Assembly: GCA_003645395.1 (NCBI GenBank)
Contig: QNFC01000129.1
Span: 1 to 5,525, forward strand
Length of the DNA: 5,525 nt
Direction of reading: 5' to 3'
Source: Gammaproteobacteria bacterium
Lineage (GTDB): Bacteria; Pseudomonadota; Gammaproteobacteria; Immundisolibacterales; Immundisolibacteraceae
The translations under genes and the position numbers were made by a program. This document shows positions 1-5,373 of this stretch, piece by piece; position 1 is the stretch's first letter, and every line of letters starts with the position of its first letter. The notes under the pieces are model-generated. The model saw nothing but the letters and a program-made list of their open reading frames with translations, did not search any database and was not told where the DNA came from.

Positions 1-115
1 CACTGTCGAACATAGCTTTACTTGTTGACCATATTCCGGCTAATTAATAGGTAGAGTAATGGTTTTTCAACGGTATTAACTGTAAACAAAACAGAATAAA
101 TGAGAGGAGGTTCTG
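1..115 (+). other. Leader of the dehydrogenase operon, no supported promoter
   Basis: The stretch is AT-rich and holds no gene. A TTGACC at 25-30 could be a -35 box, but nothing at the right distance resembles a -10 box. A sigma-54 element, expected for many acetoin operons, is not present in recognisable form. The promoter may lie upstream of the window, or the operon may start with a gene before it. Confidence 0.4.
104..110 (+). promoter_or_regulatory. Shine-Dalgarno site of the E1 alpha gene
   Basis: GAGGAGG contains the full AGGAGG consensus and ends 5 bases before the ATG at 116. This fixes the start of the first dehydrogenase gene and predicts strong translation of the operon's lead gene. 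Confidence 0.85.
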
Positions 116-1111
116 ATGAATTCGGTGAGCGAATCGTTACAGCTCGAGATGTACCGGCGAATGGGGTTAATACGTCATTTTGACCAGGCGGTGCAAAAGT
201 TGTTCAACAGCGGGCGTATTCCAGGATCCACGCATCTATCTATTGGTCAGGAGGGAGAGGTGGTCGGTGCCTGCATGGCCCTGCGTGAAGATGACTACAT
301 GGTCGGCAATCACCGCTCACACGGTCACCCCATTGGTAAAGGTGCCGGAGTGAATGCGCTGATGGCGGAGATTCTCGGTAAAGCTACCGGGGTAAATCAA
401 GGCAAAGGCGGTTCCATGCACCTGGCGGACTTTTCCGTGGGTAGTCTGGGTGAGAGCAGCATTGTTGGCAGTGGTTTACCTGTTGCCGTCGGCGCGGCCC
501 TGGGCAGCAAAATGCAGGGTAACGACCGGGTCACGCTCTGTTTTTTTGGCGATGGTGCTTCAAATCAGGGCTATTTCCACGAGTCGATGAACATGGCTGC
601 GTTGTGGAAATTGCCGGTGGTATTTCTCTGTGAAAACAACGGCTACGGCGTTACCACCCCTAACAGACGCGCCGCGGCGTTGGAAGATATCTCCGCCCGT
701 GCCGCTGGTTACGGCACCCCCTCAACCATTGTCGATGGTCAGCAATGTCTGGCGGTTTATGATGCAGTGACTGAGGCAGTTGAACGGGCCCGTGGCGGTG
801 ACGGCCCAACGCTGGTGGAAGCCAAAACTTACCGCTACCACCACCATTCCGAAGGGCCGCTTTACGACAACATGACTTACCGGCCGGATGAAGAACTGGC
901 CGCCTGGAAGTTACGTGATCCACTTTTGTTATTCAGACAACAGCTGGCTGGCTACCTGGGTGCTGCCGAGCTGGATAAGATCGAAGAACAGGCGCAGGCC
1001 GAAATTGCTGGCGCCCTGGAATTTGCCGAGCTGAGCCCTTTTCCGGAGCCAGAAGAGGGCTATACCCATCTCTACCGAACTCCGATTGCCGTCTACGGTG
1101 GGGAGCTGTAA
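116..1111 (+). CDS. acoA: Thiamine-diphosphate-dependent dehydrogenase E1 alpha subunit (acetoin dehydrogenase type)
   Basis: This 331-residue protein is the alpha chain of an alpha2beta2-type E1 that binds thiamine diphosphate and cleaves a 2-oxo acid or acetoin, passing the acyl or aldehyde unit to the lipoyl arm of E2. It acts in the cytoplasm. The thiamine-diphosphate motif is clear: GDGASN at residues 145-150, closed by ENN at 173-175. HRSHGHPIGKG (66-76) matches the conserved histidine loop of the family, and GKGGSMH (96-102) is also typical. The loop RYHHHSEGPLYDN (240-252) corresponds to the flexible RYxGHS segment of other E1 alpha chains, with His where Gly is usual. Length is normal. 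The ATG is chosen because a perfect AGGAGG lies 5 bases upstream. The next gene overlaps the stop codon by one base. Bacterial acetoin dehydrogenases share this alpha/beta/E2 order, but pyruvate or branched-chain enzymes have the same architecture, so the substrate is inferred. Confidence 0.93.
   Translation: MNSVSESLQLEMYRRMGLIRHFDQAVQKLFNSGRIPGSTHLSIGQEGEVVGACMALREDDYMVGNHRSHGHPIGKGAGVNALMAEILGKATGVNQGKGGSMHLADFSVGSLGESSIVGSGLPVAVGAALGSKMQGNDRVTLCFFGDGASNQGYFHESMNMAALWKLPVVFLCENNGYGVTTPNRRAAALEDISARAAGYGTPSTIVDGQQCLAVYDAVTEAVERARGGDGPTLVEAKTYRYHHHSEGPLYDNMTYRPDEELAAWKLRDPLLLFRQQLAGYLGAAELDKIEEQAQAEIAGALEFAELSPFPEPEEGYTHLYRTPIAVYGGEL
1100..1105 (+). promoter_or_regulatory. Shine-Dalgarno site of the E1 beta gene
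   Basis: GGGGAG sits inside the last codons of the E1 alpha gene, 5 bases before the ATG at 1111. Together with the TAATG stop/start overlap it indicates coupled translation of the two E1 chains, which are needed in equal amounts. Confidence 0.7.
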
Positions 1112-2082
1112 TGGCTAAAATCACATTTTTAGAAGCAATCGCCCAGGCTCAGCACGAAGAGATGGCCCGCGACGATTCGGTGTTTCTCATGGGCGAAGAT
1201 GTCTCCGGCAATGTCTATGGCAGCAGCGGTGGCTTGCTAGAGGAGTTCGGTCCCCAGCGAGTGCTCGATACCCCAATTTGTGAAAGCGGCTTTACCGGCG
1301 TCGCCATTGGCGCCGCCATGGTCGGCATGCGGCCGATCGTGGATTACACCATCGCTTCGTTCATGTATTTAGCTACTGATCAGCTGGTGAGTATGGCGGC
1401 TAAATCTAGCTACATGTACGGCGGTCAGACCCACATCCCGGCGGTGTTTCGTGCTGCAATGTTTTACAACGGTGGTATCGCCGCCCAGCATTCTGACCGC
1501 AACTACTCCATGTTTATGAATGTGCCGGGGCTAAAAATAGTCGTGCCGAGCAGCCCCTACGATGCCAAAGGGTTACTAAAGAGTGCAATTCGCGATGATG
1601 ACCCCGTGCTGATTTTTGAAGATGGCAATCTCTGGGGCCAGCGCGGCGAAGTGCCGGGCGAGGAATACCTGCTGCCGTTTGGTCAGGCCAATGTTCTTAA
1701 GGTCGGCAGCGATGTCACCATCGTCGCCATTGCTGCACGAGTTGGTGAGTCGGTCAAAGCCGCCGAGCGGCTGGCAAAAGAGGGCATCACTGCTGAGGTT
1801 ATTGACCCCCGTACCCTGGTGCCACTGGATACCCATACTATTCTGGAATCGGTGGCCAAAACCGGCCGCCTGCTAGTGGTGGACCAGGGCCACCGCACCT
1901 GTGGCGCCGCGGGCGAGATCGCGGCAGTAGTTGCTGAGCAGGGGTTCTGGGATCTACAGGCACCGATCAAACGCCTTACAGCGCCAGACATGCAGATTCC
2001 ATTCTCCACCGCGCTCGAACAGGGCTTTTATCCCGACGCCGGCATGATCGCCACCGCTGCCCGCGAACTCGTCAAGGAATAA
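1111..2082 (+). CDS. acoB: Thiamine-diphosphate-dependent dehydrogenase E1 beta subunit (acetoin dehydrogenase type)
   Basis: This 323-residue protein is the beta chain that pairs with the preceding alpha subunit. It supplies part of the thiamine-diphosphate pocket and the surface that docks on E2. The N-terminal pyrimidine-binding half carries MGEDV (27-31), FGPQRVLDTPICESG (46-60) with the glutamate at 58 in the position of the cofactor-activating Glu, and GAAMVGMRP (67-75). The conserved histidine lies in AAQHSDR (124-130). PSSPYDAKGLLKSAIRDDDP (146-165) and the transketolase C-terminal segment around VIDPRTLVPLD (230-240) are highly typical. QHSDRNYSMFMNVPG is closer to the acetoin-type beta chains than to the QHSQS.EAWF form I associate with pyruvate E1 beta, which is from memory of the families. 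CESG replaces the common SEAG. Length is normal. The gene starts on the last base of the E1 alpha stop codon and ends 4 bases before the E2 gene. Confidence 0.93.
   Translation: MAKITFLEAIAQAQHEEMARDDSVFLMGEDVSGNVYGSSGGLLEEFGPQRVLDTPICESGFTGVAIGAAMVGMRPIVDYTIASFMYLATDQLVSMAAKSSYMYGGQTHIPAVFRAAMFYNGGIAAQHSDRNYSMFMNVPGLKIVVPSSPYDAKGLLKSAIRDDDPVLIFEDGNLWGQRGEVPGEEYLLPFGQANVLKVGSDVTIVAIAARVGESVKAAERLAKEGITAEVIDPRTLVPLDTHTILESVAKTGRLLVVDQGHRTCGAAGEIAAVVAEQGFWDLQAPIKRLTAPDMQIPFSTALEQGFYPDAGMIATAARELVKE
2074..2079 (+). promoter_or_regulatory. Shine-Dalgarno site that supports the TTG start of the E2 gene
   Basis: AAGGAA lies in the last codons of the E1 beta gene, 7 bases before TTG at 2087. No ATG or GTG in this frame lies nearby upstream, and the protein from TTG begins directly with the canonical start of a lipoyl domain. 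The site therefore decides the start. Confidence 0.65.
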
Positions 2083-2086
2083 CCCA

Positions 2087-3283
2087 TTGGCACACGAATT
2101 ACTACTGCCCCAATGGTCGATGGGCATGCACGAAGGCAAGATTCTTAAATGGCTCAAACAGGTCGGTGATTCGGTTGAAGAGGGTGAGATCATCGCCGAG
2201 GTTGAGTCCTCGAAAGTGGTCTCCGAACTCATGGCCGACCGCGATGGCGTGCTACTCAAACTACTGGTGGCGGAAGAAGATGAAGTGCCGGTGCGCACCG
2301 CGCTTTGCTTGATCGGTAAGGCGGGCGAAACGGTTGAAAGAGTGAGCGATAGCGAACAGGCTGCCGAATATGGGGCGAGTAGCGCCGATTCACCCCCTGC
2401 GCCGGTCGGTTTAGAAAATATTTCTGCGACTGCCAACGCCCGGTCGTCCAAAATCCAGGTGACGCCCCCGGCGCGAAAACTGGCCAAACAGCAGGGTATC
2501 CACCTCAGCCAGGTAACCGGCAGCGGCCCTCAGGGCCGCATCGTGATAGAAGATATTGAGGCGATATTGGTAAGTGGCACTATCCCAGCAGACGTTGCCG
2601 CCGGTGTTTCTCTGACCGGTCTACGCGCCACCATTGCCACCAATATGGTCCAGAGCCTGCAGCAGTCCGCTCAGCTCACATTGACCAGCTCGGTTGACGT
2701 CTCAGCGCTGGTAAAACTGCGCAAATCGATGGCGGCCAGTTACGGTGACATGGTTGCATTTGCCCTGTCGCGGGTACTGCCCAACCATCCACGTCTAAAC
2801 GCGCTGATTCATTCAGGTGGCACGAGCGCGGACCGAATCGAGATGATCGAGGAGATCAACCTTGGCTTTGCCGTGGCACTGGACGATGGCCTGGTGGTGC
2901 CGGTGATTCATCAGGCAAACTTGTTATCGCTGCCCGAGATGGCGGCCCAGTCAGCCGAGTTAGCTAAACGAGCAAAAAATGGAGATTTGTCAGCAGAGCA
3001 GGTTGTTGGCGGCAGTTTTACCATCAGTAACCTGGGCGCTTATGGAATCGATGCCTTCACACCGATTATTAATCCACCGCAAGTGGCGATCCTCGGTATT
3101 GGTCGGGTGCAGGAGCGGCCACAGAAGCGGGGAGGAGAATTGGTCTGGCGACATACCTGTGTGCTGAGTTTAACGTTTGACCATCGAGTGACGGATGGGG
3201 CGCCGGCAGCGAAGTTTTTACGCGCGTTGGCAGGTTTTATCAGTGACGAGGCCGGGTTTAGGGAAGGTCTGGAAAATCACTGA
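2087..3283 (+). CDS. acoC: Dihydrolipoyl acyltransferase E2 component with one lipoyl domain
   Basis: The 398-residue product is the E2 core of the complex. It carries the acyl group on a swinging lipoyl arm and transfers it to coenzyme A. Domains in order: a single lipoyl domain (about 1-78) with the lipoyl lysine expected at K43 in EVESSKVV; a flexible Ala/Ser/Pro-rich linker (about 85-122); a peripheral-subunit-binding domain (about 124-161, TPPARKLAKQQGI and GSGPQGRIVIEDI); and the catalytic domain (about 175-393). The active-site motif DHRVTDG is at 365-371, with H366 and D370 as the family's catalytic residues, and FTISNLGAYGID (311-322) and INPPQVAILGIGR (328-340) are typical. The start is TTG with AAGGAA 7 bases upstream, 4 bases after the E1 beta stop. 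The motif is ESSK rather than ETDK, a tolerated variant. Acetoin or another acyl substrate cannot be told apart from this chain. It would need an E3 dihydrolipoamide dehydrogenase, which is not encoded here. Confidence 0.92.
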   Translation: MAHELLLPQWSMGMHEGKILKWLKQVGDSVEEGEIIAEVESSKVVSELMADRDGVLLKLLVAEEDEVPVRTALCLIGKAGETVERVSDSEQAAEYGASSADSPPAPVGLENISATANARSSKIQVTPPARKLAKQQGIHLSQVTGSGPQGRIVIEDIEAILVSGTIPADVAAGVSLTGLRATIATNMVQSLQQSAQLTLTSSVDVSALVKLRKSMAASYGDMVAFALSRVLPNHPRLNALIHSGGTSADRIEMIEEINLGFAVALDDGLVVPVIHQANLLSLPEMAAQSAELAKRAKNGDLSAEQVVGGSFTISNLGAYGIDAFTPIINPPQVAILGIGRVQERPQKRGGELVWRHTCVLSLTFDHRVTDGAPAAKFLRALAGFISDEAGFREGLENH

Positions 3284-3300
3284 TTCCAGGCCGCTGGAAT
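3283..3300 (+). other. Perfect 7-bp hairpin touching the E2 stop codon
   Basis: ATTCCAG (3283-3289) pairs exactly with CTGGAAT (3294-3300) across the 4-base loop GCCG, beginning on the last base of the TGA stop. There is no T-tract directly after it, so it is not a textbook terminator. It may protect the 3' end of the operon mRNA or act with the following hairpins. Function is inferred. Confidence 0.5.
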
Positions 3301-3323
3301 TTAGTCGTGATCAAAGCGACTAA
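3301..3323 (+). other. Second inverted repeat downstream of the operon
   Basis: TTAGTCG (3301-3307) and CGACTAA (3317-3323) are exact inverted repeats separated by 9 bases. It directly abuts the hairpin at the stop codon. It may be a second mRNA stem or a protein-binding palindrome. No T-tract follows. Confidence 0.4.
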
Positions 3324-3332
3324 GCGGGTCTA

Positions 3333-3359
3333 AATCGGCGTTGCTGGTTGGTTTTTTTT
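3333..3359 (+). terminator. Likely rho-independent terminator of the dehydrogenase operon
   Basis: AATCGGC (3333-3339) can pair with GCTGGTT (3343-3349) over a 3-base loop. The 7-bp stem includes two G-U wobbles, and after GG an uninterrupted T8 tract follows (3352-3359). Placement about 50-75 bases after the last gene fits. The stem is only moderately stable, so confidence is limited. Confidence 0.45.
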
Positions 3360-3395
3360 GCGCTATCTAGGAATTCTGCTGGTCTCCAGGCCCAC

Positions 3396-3773
3396 CTATC
3401 CTGTCCCCGCTAATAACGCCTTCCGAACCGAGTACACGTTAGCCAGTGCAAACAGTGACAACAACTGGGCACCCTTATTCTTGATCCCCCGGTAGCGGGT
3501 TTTACGAAACCCAAACGGGCATTTGATGAACCGAAAGGGGGGGTTGACCTTGGCTCGAATTGAAGACAACCCTCTGTTACGCATTTTCTGGGTGATCGAT
3601 AACTTTGTGTTCGGCTTGTTACGCCCAACAGGGGCTTACGGGTAATGAGGGGATATCCGTTTAAGCAACCTTGCCCAGGGCGCCACATCACCCATCTCAG
3701 TCAGAAACTTCTCCCGCCAAGTCTGCTTCGTCTTGTTCTGCTAGCTCAGCGAGGCAAAACTTTGCTGCTTCAT
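3396..3773 (-). pseudogene. IS5-family transposase relic with the catalytic core deleted
   Basis: Read on the minus strand from an ATG at 3773, a single frame gives an N-terminal part (MKQQSFASLS, then a stop, QNKTKQTWREKFLTEMGD, VAPWARLL, SPHYP) typical of the start of IS5 transposases. It continues in the same frame into their C-terminal end: RNRGLSSIRAKVNPPFRFIK, FGFRKTRYRG and QLLSLFALANVYSVRKAL. About 125 codons remain of a protein usually over 300 residues, so the DDE core has been lost by an internal deletion that left the frame unchanged. In-frame stops are TAG at 3741-3743 and TAA at 3636-3638. The segment that normally reads VEHPF, which holds the catalytic Glu, reads VNPPF here. 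It ends with TAG at 3396-3398. I could not find terminal inverted repeats or a target duplication. It cannot encode a working transposase. Confidence 0.8.
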
Positions 3774-3779
3774 CAGCGG

Positions 3780-3805
3780 CTCCGATCCGTGACTCCGATG
3801 CGTGA
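3780..3805. repeat. Tandem duplication of a 13-bp unit
   Basis: CTCCGATCCGTGA (3780-3792) is followed at once by CTCCGATGCGTGA (3793-3805), 12 of 13 bases identical. It lies just upstream of the IS5 relic's start codon, between the two transposase relics, and may mark an old element end or a slippage event. Confidence 0.65.
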
Positions 3806-3851
3806 CAGTAGGATTGAACTATCATCCCATCGCGCAGGATTTTTCAGAGTT

Positions 3852-4408
3852 TTCCATAGTAATGCAACGACCATCTCACGAATACGGCGTGAAATACAAC
3901 AATCGAATGAGTCCGTTGCTGAGCTTGCTAAACGTTACGGGGGTGACCGCAGCCACCGTCCGTATCTGGAAAAAAAGAGACTTTGTGGAGGAAGTCTCAC
4001 ATATAGCGCATCGACTATAGACGACGCTGACGCCTGCTCAGGAACTCGTTGTTGTAGAGCTACGCAAGTTACTGCTGCTATCACTGGATGATCTGCTGGT
4101 GGTCACCCGCGAGTTTATTAATCCGGAGGTCTCCCGTAGTGGCTTTGATCGCCGTTTACGTCACCACGGAGTTTCTTGGCTGAGCAATCTAAAAACCAAA
4201 GCCTGACAGGGCTCAGTAGAAGACATCCAAAGACTATGAGCCAGGGTATGGGCATATGGATATTAAATATCTGCCACGGATGCCTGATCAGGCTCATCGT
4301 ACATACTTGTTTGTGGCCATTGATCGGACGACCCGATGGGTCTATATGGAAGTTAAGCAGAGCAAGTCAACGTTTAAGGCTGAATTTTTAGTGGGTAAAA
4401 AAACATAA
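3852..4408 (+). pseudogene. IS481-type transposase relic, frameshifted and truncated
   Basis: The homology runs through three frames. First comes HSNATTISRIRREIQQ and ESVAELAKRYG (3855-3941), a helix-turn-helix start. A run of five Gs (3939-3943) shifts the frame by one base. The second segment reads VTAATVRIWKKRDFVEEVSH, crosses a TAG at 4018-4020, and continues through TPAQELVVVELRKLLLLSL, VTREFINPEVSRSG and HHGVSWL to TGA codons at 4204-4206 and 4237-4239. A second shift near 4223-4228 leads to DYEPGYGHMDIKYLPRMPDQ and LFVAIDRTTRWVYMEV, the start of the integrase core with its first catalytic Asp in HMDIKYL. It stops at 4406-4408. The rest of the core, with the second Asp (DNGSQF region) and the Glu (NGMVERF region), is absent. 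No start codon is preserved before HSNA. It is inactive. IS481 is assigned from remembered motifs, and an IS3-like member is the alternative. Confidence 0.78.
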
Positions 4409-4434
4409 TGGCGTTAGCAGAAATGGCCGCTTGG

Positions 4435-5265
4435 TCAGCTGCTGGCTAGCATCCATTTGCGCAGACGATTGGAGTCCCCGTAGGGCGTCAGCTTGCCGAA
4501 GGAGTTGAGCAGCACTATTGATACAGGCTCCCCAGCTATATTGACTTTCATTACCAGGCAGCGGCCGGCTTCGTTGATATAGCCAGTTTTGCTCAATGCG
4601 ATGTCCCAACTTTTGTTTTTAAGCAGGCGATTGGTATTGCCATAGTTGAGTGGGCCGCGTTTTGAATAGGGCCGAACCTCGCGGCGAATGGTGGTGGTCG
4701 CGCCGGTAATCAGTGAATAAGTGCCGGCAGCGGCGATCATTTTGGTGAGGTCTTTTGCCGTTGATAAATTTTCTGTGCGTAGGCCCGCGGGATCGGCAAA
4801 GTGGCTGTCTTTCATCCCGAGTTGGTGGGCTTTTTTATTCATTTGCGCCACGAATTCGGTCATTCCTCCGGGATAGGTTCTGCCTAGCGCAGTGGCCGCC
4901 CGATTTTCAGACGACATTAGCGCCAGTTGCACTAATTCACGACGGGACAACGTGGCACCGTATTCAAGACGTGAACCTGTCAGTCTCACCATATCGCGGT
5001 CAGCTTTGGTTATGGTGATTTTCTCGTCGAGACTCAGGTTGGCATCAAGTATCACCATGGCGGTCATTAATTTGGTAACCGAGGCGATTGAGCGAACGGA
5101 GTCAATATCCTTGCCATAGATAATATTACCGTTGGCATCGGTAACGAGGGCAGAAGCAGAATGCAGTCCCGGATTACCTTTGAGGCTTGAAAAGTTGGGC
5201 TCGGCTGCTGCAACAGCAGAAAACAGAAATGCTAACACCAGAATCAAGGCGTTTTTATTAGACAT
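4435..5265 (-). CDS. pbpG: D-alanyl-D-alanine endopeptidase, penicillin-binding protein 7 type
   Basis: This 276-residue exported protein belongs to the S11 serine peptidase family and would cut the D-Ala to meso-diaminopimelate cross-links of peptidoglycan in the periplasm, helping wall remodelling. Residues 1-21 form a signal peptide (short basic start, hydrophobic core ILVLAFLFSAV, cleavage expected after AVAAA). The three active-site motifs are intact: SVTK at 62-65 (nucleophile S62, K65), SEN at 119-121 and KTG at 226-228. Segments such as LMSSENRAA, YPGGM, STAKDLTK and AGRCLVMK closely resemble E. coli PBP7. The protein is shorter than E. coli PBP7 (about 310 residues), and most of the missing part is the C-terminal tail after RLRKWM. 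The only upstream Shine-Dalgarno candidate is a weak GGGAAAAG about 8 bases from the ATG. It runs convergently toward the operon and the IS relics. Confidence 0.93.
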   Translation of the reverse strand: MSNKNALILVLAFLFSAVAAAEPNFSSLKGNPGLHSASALVTDANGNIIYGKDIDSVRSIASVTKLMTAMVILDANLSLDEKITITKADRDMVRLTGSRLEYGATLSRRELVQLALMSSENRAATALGRTYPGGMTEFVAQMNKKAHQLGMKDSHFADPAGLRTENLSTAKDLTKMIAAAGTYSLITGATTTIRREVRPYSKRGPLNYGNTNRLLKNKSWDIALSKTGYINEAGRCLVMKVNIAGEPVSIVLLNSFGKLTPYGDSNRLRKWMLASS

Positions 5266-5355
5266 GGTTTTGCTTTTCCCAGCTGGTTTTTGTTTGCGTA
5301 GACAACCCGTTTAACTGCTTTATCGTCGTTAAAAGGGTAGAGAGTTTTTGGTCAA

Positions 5356-5373
5356 AAATCAATAGAAATCAAT
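5356..5373. repeat. Two direct copies of AAATCAAT spaced one helical turn
   Basis: AAATCAAT occurs at 5356-5363 and again at 5366-5373, 10 bases start to start, about 90 bases upstream of pbpG. Spacing of one DNA turn can reflect a protein-binding site for pbpG control, but the region is AT-rich and the repeat may be chance. Confidence 0.25.

Larger units (their letters stand above)
3360..4434. mobile_element. Insertion-sequence graveyard between operon and pbpG
   Basis: This stretch of about 1.1 kb holds no intact gene. It contains the IS5-family relic on the minus strand and the IS481-type relic on the plus strand, arranged back to back with their 5' ends facing each other across about 80 bases. 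Both decayed by point stops, frameshifts and deletion, which suggests old insertions that are no longer mobile. The outer limits are set by neighbouring features, because no terminal inverted repeats were recognised. Confidence 0.6.

Noticed and set aside
25..53. Sigma-70 promoter with TTGACC as -35 box
   Set aside because: At 17 bases spacing the -10 position reads TAGGTA, which matches the consensus at only two positions, and neighbouring spacings are no better.
60..74. Sigma-54 promoter, as often found before acetoin operons
   Set aside because: GG at 61-62 is followed after 10 bases by GT, not GC, and the TTGC half is missing.
660..923. Minus-strand and other overlapping frames inside the three dehydrogenase genes (also around 933-1124, 1576-2009, 1954-2487 and 2979-3167)
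   Set aside because: They lie within strongly supported coding genes, have no recognisable protein features and are shadows of the real frames.
3645..4091. A 148-residue plus-strand gene spanning both relics
   Set aside because: Its first part is antisense to the IS5 relic and only the middle carries IS481 homology; after the G5 run it is out of frame. It is not a real gene.
4397..4431. Terminator for pbpG on the minus strand
   Set aside because: A T7 tract exists on that strand and a 5-bp stem can form, but 13 or so bases separate them, so the structure is not convincing.
4755..5314. Plus-strand frames across pbpG
   Set aside because: They are antisense to an intact pbpG with signal peptide and all three active-site motifs, and have no features of their own.
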